Positions 27,597 to 36,579 of a stretch of 64,000 nucleotides of DNA are shown piece by piece. The notes below the pieces were generated by a model, which saw only the letters and a list, made by a program, of their open reading frames with translations, made no database searches and was not told the origin of the DNA. Made by a program: the position numbers and the translations under genes. Every line of letters begins with the position of its first letter. The stretch's first letter is position 1. Origin of the DNA: CAVZZV01 sp963779845 (GTDB lineage: Bacteria; Bacteroidota; Bacteroidia; Bacteroidales; GCA-2748055); contig CAVZZV010000005.1 in NCBI GenBank assembly GCA_963779845.1, positions 496,001 to 560,000 on the forward strand, read 5' to 3'.

Positions 27597-29625
27597 ATGG
27601 AGGAAGGAAAATACATAAAAAATACACAGAAACTCATAGTTGGCAGTTCCGCTATTATCATTATGCTGTTGAGCTTCCTATGGATCAGATCAGGAACAGA
27701 GCCCTGGAAAAAGTATCAGAAGGAGTATTTTTCCCTCAACCAACGCATGTCCGACAGTTTGGGCATTAAATTAAACGATAAAGAAATTATCGGGATCCAT
27801 GAAATTAACCTTGCTTCATTTGATAGAAAAGACCGCTGCATTTCCTGTCATAACGGAATGGAAAATCCCTTAATGGGTATTGCCCTTCAACCCCATACCA
27901 GCCATCCCGGGAATTTACTGGATACCCATCCTGTTGATGAATTTGGTTGCACTATTTGTCACGGGGGACAGGGCCGCGCGATGAACAAAAAAGATGCTTT
28001 TGGATTGGCTCCGGACACCCACTGGCCTCAACCAATATTATTTCAACCCTATATACAGTCATCTTGTGGAAAATGCCATTTAAGCATTTTTCAGATAGAA
28101 AAACCATTGGCTGGCACGGAAGTATTCATGGATGGCAGGGATATTTTCGCTGCGGAGGGATGCCTGGGATGCCATAAAGCGCGGGGATTAGGAGGAATTA
28201 TTGGTCCTGATCTAACCGAGCAGGGAGAAAAAACCAGGCACGAATACAGTTTCCAAAATGTGCTTGGGGAACAAACCGTCTCAAACTGGCTTAAGAAACA
28301 TTTCGTTGATCCCGAAATGGTCTCACCGGGGTCGAAAATGCTCAGGATCGATTTGCCGGAAGAAGAATTGGAAGCCCTGGCCACGTTTGTGATGGGACTG
28401 GCCAAACCAGACATTCCCGTTTCTTATTTTTCGATCGGGATGCTTCAGGAACTTAAAGGGAAAAGAGACACCCTCTATCCCCAATCATTATACTCGTTTA
28501 GCTGTTCCTCATGCCACGGAAAGTCCGGGGATGGAAAAAGTTATCTTGAATATAATAACGGGGTACCTGCCATAATGAACCATGATTTTCTGAGGCTTGC
28601 CTCTAATGACTTTATCCTGTTTACAATATTGCATGGAAGGAGCAGGAGGCAAATGGCATCCTGGGAAACAAACATTTCAGGCTTTTGGCCGGCCGAGCTT
28701 GTTTATTTAAACTTCTATTTAAAAAATCTTTTACCTTCCCTCCCGGACATGTCAGAGATCAGGAAAGGTAATGGGAATGAAATGGCAGGAAAATTCCTTT
28801 TCGATAAAAACTGTCAGACCTGTCATGGAAAAGATGGAACCGGTGACCTGGCAACTTCCCTGAATAAACCGGATTTTCTTAAACGGGCATCAAACGAATT
28901 TATAGCAGAAACGATTATCCGGGGAAGGGGCAATACAGCCATGCCCGGATGGCCTGACCTTTCCGTTCCGGAAATCCGCGATATCCTCGCCTATTTCAGG
29001 AGCTGGAAGGAGGCCGGTTACCTCCCATTCGAGATAGAATTTCAGAATACCAAACCCGGCAATAGGAGAAAACCTCTACCATTTTAATTGCTCCCGTTGC
29101 CATGGCAGTCATGGTGAAGGAGCCACCGGCCCGGCCCTTATCAACAGGGATTTCCTAAGAGCTGCCTCCAATGGCTTTATTTATCAAACCGTTGCGGAAG
29201 GCCGGGACCATACTTCCATGTTTGGCTGGTTAACCGATATATACAATACGGAACGTCTATCCCCTTCTGATATTGGAAATATTCTTACCTATTTAAAGGT
29301 GGAAAGTTCTGTTCCTCCGGATTATATATATCCCGGGCCGAACAGGGGAAATAGCCTCCAGGGGAGTGTTCTTTTTGCCAAAAACTGTTCCGAGTGTCAT
29401 GGCAAAGAAGGGGAAGGGGTGCTAGCACCTGCATTAAACAACCAGGAATTGCTCAGTGCTGCTTCAAATGGCTATCTGCTGGGTACCATTACCCTCGGCC
29501 GCAAAGGGACAAGAATGCCCTCCTGGGGCTATGAAAGCCCTGACCACAATACCCTTTCGGTTAAGGAACGACAGGATATTACCGCGTACATAAGAAATTG
29601 GCAAAGAATTCAGATCGGATTTTAA
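27597..29625 (+). pseudogene. Membrane-anchored octaheme c-type cytochrome, one frameshift
   Basis: An N-terminal membrane anchor (residues 14-30) is followed by eight CxxCH motifs: CISCH, CTICH, CGKCH, CLGCH, CSSCH, CQTCH in the first frame (to 29087), then, after removal of one base near 29064, CSRCH and CSECH in the next frame to 29625. The last four sit in repeated class I cytochrome c modules, each with a Gly-rich GxGDG/GEG segment and a Met ligand region (TAMPGWP, TSMFGW, TRMPSWG). Merged length is about 675 residues. It begins 9 bp after cytochrome b and would be the electron acceptor of the Rieske protein, passing electrons to an oxidase or to other periplasmic cytochromes. The frameshift is of the same kind as in cytochrome b. 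Confidence 0.87.
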
Positions 29626-29673
29626 TGAATTCTTTATATCTTTATCAGTAAATTATTTAAAAATTACAATAAC

Positions 29674-30834
29674 ATGAAAAAAATCAGAATCCTTTTAGCA
29701 TTATTCCTAATGGCCATTCTAATGTTCGCTTGTAATCCACAGCCACAGACTAAAAAGTCAGAAGAACTCATGGACCTGAAAAAAGAGAACTTTGAAAAAA
29801 TGATCCAGGGAAAGCAGGTTGGCTTATATATTCTTACAGGTAGCGATAGCTTTAAAGTGGCAGTGACCAATTATGGGGCAAGAATAGTTAGCATTGAGCT
29901 TCCTGACAAAAATGGCGAAATGACGGATGTAGTACTGGGATTCGATTCGATTCAGGGATACCTCGATTCGCCCGATGTATATTTTGGACCCGTGGTAGGT
30001 CCCGTTGGAAACCGCATAGCCAAAGGTAAGTTTACCCTTAACGATGTGGAATACAATCTGGCAATAAACAACGGGGTAAACCACCTCCATGGCGGCACCA
30101 ATGGTTTGCACAAAGTGGTTTGGGATGTGGCTACCGCCAGTGAGAAAAATGTAGTCATGCACTATCTTTCCAAAGACATGGAAGAGGGTTATCCGGGAAA
30201 CCTTGATATTACCCTGACCTATAGCGTTGAAGATGGAAATACCCTTAAGCTTGAATATGAGGCAACTACCGACCAAACGACCCCCGTTAACCTCACCAGT
30301 CATGTTTACTATAACTTAAACGGGAAGAGCAATGACCCGATCAACAACCACATTTTACAGATAAACGCTGATTATTATACTCCGGTTGACTCAACCCTGA
30401 TTCCTCTGGGCACTATCGAACCAGTTGCCGGCACTCCATTTGATTTCACAGAGCCAAAAGCGATAGGCCAGGATTTAAATGTCGAAAATGAGCAGCTCAC
30501 TTACGGAAATGGATATGACCACAACTGGGTGCTGAACAAACCGGATGATTCCGATGAACTTACCACTGCGGCCACCGTTTATTCACCCAAAACGGGTATC
30601 CAGTTGAAGATTTTAACGGAAGAGCCGGGCATCCAGTTTTATGGAGGCAACTTTTTTAATGGCACTATCATTGCCAGGGATGGCAATCCCGTAACCTTTC
30701 GAAGTGGGTTTGCCCTCGAGCCCCAACACTTTCCCGATTCACCAAACCAGGAAAACTTTCCTTCTATTATGCTGAGTCCGGAAGATAAGTATACTACGGT
30801 CAGCGAGTATATTTTTACTACAATAAACGATTAA
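29674..30834 (+). CDS. galM: Aldose 1-epimerase (mutarotase), lipoprotein
   Basis: 386 residues with a lipobox (AILMFACNPQ). The mutarotase fold is marked by GPVVGPVGNRIAKGKF, NNGVNHLHGGTNGLHKVVW (substrate His), NLTSHVYYNLNG with the catalytic His, YDHNWVLN, and the C-terminal catalytic Glu in FALEPQHFPDSPNQ. It interconverts alpha and beta anomers of glucose or galactose. Lipid anchoring places it in the periplasm or at the outer membrane, consistent with sugar release by the secreted glycosidases encoded nearby (21224-23032 and 44042-47164). Preceded by an AT-rich leader with TATCTTTA, a partial -7 match. Monocistronic, or paired with the ankyrin gene 41 bp downstream. Confidence 0.94.
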   Translation: MKKIRILLALFLMAILMFACNPQPQTKKSEELMDLKKENFEKMIQGKQVGLYILTGSDSFKVAVTNYGARIVSIELPDKNGEMTDVVLGFDSIQGYLDSPDVYFGPVVGPVGNRIAKGKFTLNDVEYNLAINNGVNHLHGGTNGLHKVVWDVATASEKNVVMHYLSKDMEEGYPGNLDITLTYSVEDGNTLKLEYEATTDQTTPVNLTSHVYYNLNGKSNDPINNHILQINADYYTPVDSTLIPLGTIEPVAGTPFDFTEPKAIGQDLNVENEQLTYGNGYDHNWVLNKPDDSDELTTAATVYSPKTGIQLKILTEEPGIQFYGGNFFNGTIIARDGNPVTFRSGFALEPQHFPDSPNQENFPSIMLSPEDKYTTVSEYIFTTIND

Positions 30835-30875
30835 TTCAGGAACTACATCTTTACCCATTTTATATCAGTGCAATT

Positions 30876-31502
30876 ATGGAAAAATACCTTCTAAAAACCA
30901 TTCTCATCGCCTTATTCTTTCTGTCTGCCTGTCAAAACAGCAATAATAAAAATGCCACTGGAGAACTAGATAAACAGAAACTCAGTCCCATGATCCAGGC
31001 AGAAGCCGAAACCCCGGAGAAAAACCAATCGCTCAGGGAGGCTGCTCTGGAAGGAAATAGTAATGAGGTGAAAAGACTGGTGCTGGAAGGAGCCAACATC
31101 AACGCTACAGACGAGGAGGGCCGGGATGCCCTTATGCTTGCTGCCTATAATGGGCATACCAATATCCTCTCTGTCCTTTTGGACCATGGGGCGGATGTTC
31201 AAAGGATAGACAGTTCCGGCCGTACAGCTCTGATGTATGCCTCAACCGGACCCTTCCCTGAAGCAGTAAAACTTCTGCTCGATCAAGGTGCCAAACCAAA
31301 CCTGGCCGACAAAGAGGAGCATTTTACAGCATTAATGTACGCGGCTTCGGAAGGAAACCTGGAGGTAGTTAAAATATTGGTGGAAAACGGTGCCGATCCT
31401 TCCTTAACAGATATCGACGATGATAATGCATTGAATTTTGCAAGGAATAATGGGCATGATGAAGTGGTGGGGTTTTTGGAGAAAAAGCGCACGAATAATT
31501 AA
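30876..31502 (+). CDS. Ankyrin-repeat lipoprotein
   Basis: 208 residues. The lipobox is LFFLSACQNS. After a charged linker, four to five ankyrin repeats begin near residue 50: SLREAALEGNSNEVKRLVLE, GANINATDEEGRDALMLAAY, GADVQRIDSSGRTALMYAS, GAKPNLADKEEHFTALMYAA and GADPSLTDIDDDNALNFARN. Ankyrin repeats mediate protein binding; the partner is unknown, and the anchor puts it in the periplasm or at the outer membrane. The last repeat is present again at 31651-31752 behind a dispersed repeat, so the locus has been rearranged. Confidence 0.9.
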   Translation: MEKYLLKTILIALFFLSACQNSNNKNATGELDKQKLSPMIQAEAETPEKNQSLREAALEGNSNEVKRLVLEGANINATDEEGRDALMLAAYNGHTNILSVLLDHGADVQRIDSSGRTALMYASTGPFPEAVKLLLDQGAKPNLADKEEHFTALMYAASEGNLEVVKILVENGADPSLTDIDDDNALNFARNNGHDEVVGFLEKKRTNN

Positions 31503-31545
31503 TTTCCAATTAGTTAAACATGGAAGATTTAACTACGAAAGATTT

Positions 31546-31605
31546 AACCGCAAGGGGCGCAAGGAAAGAAAACCCATAGCGTTTTCCCTTGCGAACCTTG
31601 CGGTT
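31546..31605. repeat. Small inverted AACCGCAAGG / CCTTGCGGTT element
   Basis: AACCGCAAGGGGCGCAAGG on the left pairs with CCCTTGCGAACCTTGCGGTT on the right around a central segment of about 20 bp. It is a short member of the family at 11010-11440. It lies between the ankyrin gene and its duplicated tail. Confidence 0.85.
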
Positions 31606-31650
31606 ATCTCTCCTCCTTCGCCCCCTTGATATGCTTTATGAATTCATTAT

Positions 31651-31752
31651 AAGGCTGACCCTGACATGCGGGATGTCGATAACGATAGAGCTCTGTCCTT
31701 TGCCCGAAATAATGGACATACGGAGGTTGTGAAATTCCTGGAAACCCTCTGA
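31651..31752 (+). pseudogene. Duplicated 3' end of an ankyrin-repeat gene
   Basis: The frame reads KADPDMRDVDNDRALSFARN, then NGHTEVVKFLETL-stop, clearly parallel to the C-terminus of the upstream ankyrin protein (GADPSLTDIDDDNALNFARNNGHDEVVGFLEKK). No start or upstream repeats are attached. It is a 34-codon remnant of a paralogue or of the original 3' end displaced by the repeat. Confidence 0.8.
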
Positions 31753-31774
31753 TCCCCGTAGGATTTAATTACCC

Positions 31775-32557
31775 CTATTCCATTTCTCCCTTTATTGATT
31801 TTACAAAGGCAGAGACTTTATCTTTATTAACTCCCTCTTCTTCCAGCAGGCGAATAAAGGCACTTCCCACGATAGCCCCGGATGAATACTGACATGCCTG
31901 CCGGAAGGTTTCGATATTGGAAACCCCAAAGCCGGTCATAAGCGGATTTTTCAATTTCAGGGAAGCTACCCGTTTAAAATATTCTGTTTGTTGTTCCGTG
32001 AACCGGGTCCTGGCACCTGTAGTCGCAAAGGAGGAAACCATATAGATGAAACCTTCGGAGAGTTCGTCTAATTCCCTGATGCGATCTTCAGTTGTTTGTG
32101 GACTAATCAACAAAATATTAGAAATATTTCTTTTTCTGAATATCTCCTGAAAATTATTCCTGTATTCTTCCGGGGGAAAATCCGGAAGAATCAGGCCGTC
32201 TATCCCAACCTCCTGGCAGGACTCAAGAAATTTATCCATTCCCATGCTCAGGACCGGATTGATATATCCCATTAATACAATGGGCATATTCACTTCATCC
32301 CGTATGTTGCGTAATTGGTCGAAAAGCAGTTTCAGGCTCATCCCGTTGGACAAAGCTATTTGGGAACTCATCTGGATTACTTCACCATCGGCCACCGGAT
32401 CAGAAAAAGGAATCCCTACCTCCACAAAGTCAGCCCCGGCAGTTTCAAGGGCTCTCATTATCCGATTTGTATCATTAAGTCCGGGATATCCGGCCGTGAA
32501 ATATACCGATAAAAGTCTCTTTTTATTGTTTTCAAATAAGCGGGTTAATCTGTTCAT
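31775..32557 (-). CDS. trpA: Tryptophan synthase alpha chain
   Basis: 260 residues. Family marks: FVEVGIPFSDPVADGEVIQ with the catalytic Glu and Asp of the indole-3-glycerol-phosphate aldol cleavage, MPIVLMGYINPV, GLILPDFPPEE, SSFATTGAR, and the phosphate-binding PLMTGFGVSN and GAIVGSAFI. The protein cleaves indole-3-glycerol phosphate and channels indole to TrpB. It is the last gene of the operon; its ATG overlaps the trpB stop by 4 bp. Cytosolic. No clear terminator follows before the convergent ankyrin remnant. Confidence 0.97.
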   Translation of the reverse strand: MNRLTRLFENNKKRLLSVYFTAGYPGLNDTNRIMRALETAGADFVEVGIPFSDPVADGEVIQMSSQIALSNGMSLKLLFDQLRNIRDEVNMPIVLMGYINPVLSMGMDKFLESCQEVGIDGLILPDFPPEEYRNNFQEIFRKRNISNILLISPQTTEDRIRELDELSEGFIYMVSSFATTGARTRFTEQQTEYFKRVASLKLKNPLMTGFGVSNIETFRQACQYSSGAIVGSAFIRLLEEEGVNKDKVSAFVKSIKGEME

Positions 32558-33753
32558 GATTCCTGGGAATGTGGTGTAGGGTATTGAATGTAAGCGGACA
32601 TATCTTTATCTCCTCTTCCGGAGACATTCACGACTACGATATCGTCCCTGGTAAATTTAAATTTTTCGAGTGCTGCAAGCGCATGGGCACTTTCCAGTGC
32701 AGGGATGATCCCCTCCTTCCTGGTGAGTTGAAAGGCGGCCTTCAGGGCTTCATTATCCGTAACGCTGCAATATTCGGCTTTTCCACTCTCGGCCAGCCAG
32801 GCATGAAGTGGACCTACGCCAGGATAATCGAGGCCGGCAGAGATCGAATAGGGCTCCGTTATTTGTCCATCCTCATCCTGCATCAAAAAAGTCTTACTTC
32901 CATGGATCACCCCCACCCTGCCGGTCCCAAGGGTTGCTGCAGTCTTCCCCGTTTCCACTCCTTTTCCTGCCGCTTCTACCCCGACGAGCCGTGTTTTTTC
33001 ATGATCGATGTAATGATAAAATATTCCGGCAGCATTGCTTCCCCCTCCAACACAGGCCAGAATATAATCCGGAAAATTCCTTCCGGTCTGCTCTTCAAGC
33101 TGCTCCAAAAGCTCTTCACTAATAATCGATTGAAAATAGGAAACCATATCGGGATAAGGATGCGGACCCACTACCGAACCTATGATATAAAAGGTGTCTT
33201 CAGGATTTCGTATCCAATCGCGCATGGCCTCGTTGGTTGCATCCTTTAAAGTTTTATTGCCACTTAAAGCCGGAATTACTCTGGCTCCGAGCATTTCCAT
33301 TCTCTTCACATTGGGTTCCTGCCGCTGAATGTCCAGTTCCCCCATATAAACAATACACTCAAGTCCCATAAGGGCGCAGACCGTTGCGGTGGCCACTCCA
33401 TGCTGTCCCGCCCCGGTTTCCGCGATAATTCTTTTTTTGCCCATATGCCTGGCCAGGAGGATCTGACCGATTGTATTGTTGATTTTATGGGAACCAGTAT
33501 GGTTCAGGTCTTCCCGTTTAAGATATATTTTTGCCCCATAATCTTCACTTAAACTTTCGGCATAAAACAAGGGCGAGGGCCTGCCGGCATAGTTTTTCAG
33601 ATAATACCGGAACTGAGAATTGAAGGAACCTGAAATCAGGATGTCGTAGTAAATCTTTCGAAGTTCCTCTACATTGTGTCGAAGCATTTCCGGGATAAAG
33701 CTTCCCCCGAATTTCCCGTAATATCCTTTTTCATTGGAAATAAATGCGCGCAT
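32554..33753 (-). CDS. trpB: Tryptophan synthase beta chain
   Basis: 399 residues. The PLP-binding Lys is in HTGSHKINNTIGQ; AETGAGQHGVATATVCALMG forms the COMM/alpha-communication region; CVGGGSNAAG is the PLP phosphate loop; GVEAAGKGVETGKTAATLG and VNVSGRGDKDM follow. All match TrpB1, the type that works as a complex with TrpA, converting indole plus serine to tryptophan. It overlaps trpA by 4 bp; a low-complexity spacer of about 170 bp separates it from trpF upstream. Start at 33753 gives MRAFISNEKGYYGKFGGSFI, the usual N-terminus. Confidence 0.98.
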   Translation of the reverse strand: MRAFISNEKGYYGKFGGSFIPEMLRHNVEELRKIYYDILISGSFNSQFRYYLKNYAGRPSPLFYAESLSEDYGAKIYLKREDLNHTGSHKINNTIGQILLARHMGKKRIIAETGAGQHGVATATVCALMGLECIVYMGELDIQRQEPNVKRMEMLGARVIPALSGNKTLKDATNEAMRDWIRNPEDTFYIIGSVVGPHPYPDMVSYFQSIISEELLEQLEEQTGRNFPDYILACVGGGSNAAGIFYHYIDHEKTRLVGVEAAGKGVETGKTAATLGTGRVGVIHGSKTFLMQDEDGQITEPYSISAGLDYPGVGPLHAWLAESGKAEYCSVTDNEALKAAFQLTRKEGIIPALESAHALAALEKFKFTRDDIVVVNVSGRGDKDMSAYIQYPTPHSQES

Positions 33754-33794
33754 GTTTTATATTTTATTGTTAATCATGAATGTTTCTATTGTTT

Positions 33795-33924
33795 GATACC
33801 ATAGCCCCTTTCCCTTCCCCTCCGCCTTTGACCCCACTTTCCACTTCTACCTTCCAGCTTCCATCCTTCTACTTGCAACTTCCAACTTCCCGCTTTCCAC
33901 CCTCTTCCAACTTCTCGCTTCTCG
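33795..33924. repeat. Low-complexity CTTCCAACTTCC-type repeat inside the trp operon
   Basis: A degenerate pyrimidine-rich string with units such as CTTCCAGCTTCCATCC and CTTCCAACTTCCCGC lies between trpF and trpB. It is the reverse complement of the kind of string at 9508-9562. It separates two genes that in many trp operons overlap. Not coding. Confidence 0.8.
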
Positions 33925-34560
33925 CTACCATCCTCTCTCTTCCCTCAATAATCCCAGGAAAACCTCAATCCTTCCGACATCTTTGGTCCCCGGGCGAACC
34001 TCAAAACCCGAGTTCAGATCAATCCCGGCAAATTGCGGATGTCGGAGGGAGAGGATGGCGTTTACATGACCCGGATTGATTCCTCCACTGAGTAAAAAAG
34101 GATGGTCTAATTTATATTTTTCCAGAATCCTCCAGTCAAATGGTATCCCGCTCCCCCCATAATTTTTGGTAGCAGTATCAAAAAGAAAATATTCTGAACA
34201 GGTTGAATAATTTTCTAAAGCAGCAAAATCGAAGTCTTCCGCTATGCTGAAAGCCTTTATTATTTTAACGCCCAGTCCACTGGCCCAATGGCAAAATCCG
34301 GGACTTTCATTCCCATGAAGCTGAATATAATCCAGTCCATAATTTTCAATATTCGATTGCAGGAATCCCGGCTCGGGATTTACGAATACCCCCACACGGG
34401 AAATATTTCCGGGAAGGTATGAAATTTCCGGAGGATGGAGTCTGTCAATAACATACCTGGGAGATAAGGGATAGAAGATAAATCCCAGCATATCCGGCGA
34501 AAGCCGGCATAATGTCGGCACCGTGGCCACATCCAGTATACCGCAAATTTTGATTTTCAT
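33925..34560 (-). CDS. trpF: Phosphoribosylanthranilate isomerase
   Basis: 211 residues. The N-terminal KIKICGILD holds the catalytic Cys, and the catalytic Asp is in YFLFDTATKNYGGSGIPFDW. Phosphate-binding loops are FLLSGGINPGHV and AGIDLNSGFEVRPGTKD. It catalyses the Amadori rearrangement to CdRP, the third step of tryptophan synthesis. It follows trpC with a 51-bp gap. A few residues differ from the common family pattern (GRVFVN replaced by SRVGVFVN), but the key ones are kept. Confidence 0.95.
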   Translation of the reverse strand: MKIKICGILDVATVPTLCRLSPDMLGFIFYPLSPRYVIDRLHPPEISYLPGNISRVGVFVNPEPGFLQSNIENYGLDYIQLHGNESPGFCHWASGLGVKIIKAFSIAEDFDFAALENYSTCSEYFLFDTATKNYGGSGIPFDWRILEKYKLDHPFLLSGGINPGHVNAILSLRHPQFAGIDLNSGFEVRPGTKDVGRIEVFLGLLREERGW

Positions 34561-34611
34561 TGGGTATTATTAATTAACCATTTAGGAAGACACTTTTGAA
34601 AAGCATCTTCT

Positions 34612-35445
34612 TCATTCATCCTTTATTATTTCCTTCCCCGCAACATGCATGGTGGTTGGCTGCAATCTTTTTTCAATGCTTTGACAAAAATTCCTCGCTG
34701 CCAGGCCCGGCTCCGGTGTTTTCATGAAATTTTCTCCGATCAGGAAAGCCTGGTAACCCGCATGGTACAATTCCACGATGGTTTCAGGGTTATCCAGCCC
34801 GCTCTCAGAAACTTTTAAGCTCTCAGCAGGCAAAGATTTTACCAATTCAAAAGAACGCTGGGTATCGGTTTTGAAGGTATTCAGATCCCGGTTGTTGACG
34901 CCAAAAATCCGGATGGAAGGGTCCGCTTTCTGCACCTCTTCCTGGTTATGGACTTCAAAAAGAACATCCAACCCGAGGCTTCTCGCCAGATTGGTGAATT
35001 GAGAAATTTCTTTCACTGACAAAACTGAGGCTATTAGTAAAATCGCGGATGCTCCTAATGCGCGGGCTTCAATTATCTGATATTCATCGACGATAAAATC
35101 TTTTCTGAGAAGAGGCAATTGTGCTATACGAAATGCTCTCGCCAAATCTTCAGGCTCCCCTCCAAAATGAACATCGGTAAGGACAGAGCAGGCTTTTACT
35201 CCCGCATCCTTATATCCCGCAACGACCTCTTCTATTCCGGCCTGGTCATTGATGAGCCCTTTGGAGGGTGATCTACGTTTGAACTCAGCGATTACCGAGG
35301 GGCCATCCTTTGACAGTGCATCGAAAAATGAGGGCCGTTCCATATTGAAGGCCTTGCTTTGTTCCACGTCCCTAATGGAAATTGCCGCCCTTGAAGCAAG
35401 GACCTCTTTTCTTTTTGCCTCTACTATTTTATCAAGAATATTCAT
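34612..35445 (-). CDS. trpC: Indole-3-glycerol-phosphate synthase
   Basis: 277 residues from the Met at 35445 (MNILDKIVEAKRKEVLAS); the open frame upstream to 35484 is translated repeat DNA. Catalytic Lys and Glu residues are in PSVIAEFKRRSPSKGLI, LLRKDFIVDEYQI and LDVLFEVHNQEE; the phosphate site is VSESGLDNPETIV and AFLIGENFM. It closes the indole ring from CdRP. Slightly longer than usual (about 260) because of a charged C-terminal tail. It lies 141 bp after trpD, a gap that holds a dispersed repeat. Confidence 0.96.
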   Translation of the reverse strand: MNILDKIVEAKRKEVLASRAAISIRDVEQSKAFNMERPSFFDALSKDGPSVIAEFKRRSPSKGLINDQAGIEEVVAGYKDAGVKACSVLTDVHFGGEPEDLARAFRIAQLPLLRKDFIVDEYQIIEARALGASAILLIASVLSVKEISQFTNLARSLGLDVLFEVHNQEEVQKADPSIRIFGVNNRDLNTFKTDTQRSFELVKSLPAESLKVSESGLDNPETIVELYHAGYQAFLIGENFMKTPEPGLAARNFCQSIEKRLQPTTMHVAGKEIIKDE

Positions 35446-35475
35446 GTATACGTCATTGTTTAAAGTCAATATTTT

Positions 35476-35513
35476 TAACCGCAAAGAGCGCTATGTTTTA
35501 CGCGAAGTTCGGG
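35476..35513. repeat. Dispersed AACCGCAAAG element between trpD and trpC
   Basis: AACCGCAAAGAGCGCTATGT followed by TTTACGCGAAGTTCG is a single copy of the unit seen at 11010-11440 and 31546-31605. It lies in the trpD-trpC gap, about 30 bp before the trpC start, so it is transcribed with the operon. Confidence 0.75.
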
Positions 35514-35586
35514 AAGAAATCCTTCTTTCTTATATTGTCCCCCAGAAGCTGCTATTAAACCTAAGCGTTATCATTATATCGAAGGA

Positions 35587-36579
35587 TTAATTGTTATCAC
35601 AAACCTGCTTCAGAACGTCTAACGCGCTTCCATCGTGAATGGACTTTCGCGCCATCTCGAAACATTCTGCCAGCGATTTTTCAGGATAAAGGCATCCAAA
35701 ACCCATTCCCGCATTTACCGTTACACTTGCATTCTGCTCCGGGGTCCCTTTACCTTTAAGGATTCCAAGAAAGATGTCTGCTGCTTCTTCCACCGTATTA
35801 CCGCCAAAAAGAGATTCAGCGCTTAATTTACTGAATCCCAGATCTTCAGGTGCCAACAAACTCTCTTCATTATTAGAAATAAGTTTAAAATTTCCGGTAA
35901 GAGAAATTTCATCATAGCCATCCAGGGAATAAATGACCCGGTAATTCTTATCCGTTTGCTGATAAATATAGTTGTATAATCTTGCTGTTTCCAGACTGAA
36001 TACGCCCACCATTTGATTTCGTGGGAAAGAAGGATTGACCATTGGGCCAAGCATATTAAAAAAAGTTTTCACCCCAAGTTCCTGTCTTATGGGGGCCACC
36101 TGCTTCATAGCCGGATGAAATAATGGTGCATGGAGAAAACAAATCCCGCTGCGATCTAGCTGTCTTCGAAGAATTTCCCTGTCGGTCGTAAATTTATACC
36201 CGAAATAGTTCATGATATTGCTTGAACCGCAGGAAGAAGATACGCCATAATTTCCGTGCTTGGCCACTTTTACGCCACCACCCGCGAGAACAAGAGAAGA
36301 AAGTGTGGAAATGTTGAAGGTATTTTTGCCATCCCCACCAGTCCCGCAAAGGTCGATGGTCTCAAATTCGCTAAGATCAGTGTAGAGGCACAGGTCCAGC
36401 AAAGCATCCCTGAACCCGGCCAGTTCATCGACTGTTATCATACGCATCATATAAACGGTAAGAAAAGCAGAAACCTGCGAATTATTGTATTCCCCTTTTC
36501 CGATGCCAGTAAGAATTTCACGGGCTTTTTCCCTTGTCAGGGTTTTGTGTGCAGTCAGATGCTGTAATATTTCTTTCAT
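35587..36579 (-). CDS. trpD: Anthranilate phosphoribosyltransferase
   Basis: 330 residues. The PRPP site is DLCGTGGDGKNTFNISTLSS; KVAKHGNYGVSSSCGSSNIM binds anthranilate and PRPP; MKQVAPIRQELGVKTFFNMLGPM and NPSFPRNQMVGVF complete the family pattern. It transfers the phosphoribosyl group to anthranilate. The ATG overlaps the trpG stop by 4 bp, indicating translational coupling. It is not fused to TrpG as in enterobacteria. Confidence 0.97.
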   Translation of the reverse strand: MKEILQHLTAHKTLTREKAREILTGIGKGEYNNSQVSAFLTVYMMRMITVDELAGFRDALLDLCLYTDLSEFETIDLCGTGGDGKNTFNISTLSSLVLAGGGVKVAKHGNYGVSSSCGSSNIMNYFGYKFTTDREILRRQLDRSGICFLHAPLFHPAMKQVAPIRQELGVKTFFNMLGPMVNPSFPRNQMVGVFSLETARLYNYIYQQTDKNYRVIYSLDGYDEISLTGNFKLISNNEESLLAPEDLGFSKLSAESLFGGNTVEEAADIFLGILKGKGTPEQNASVTVNAGMGFGCLYPEKSLAECFEMARKSIHDGSALDVLKQVCDNN

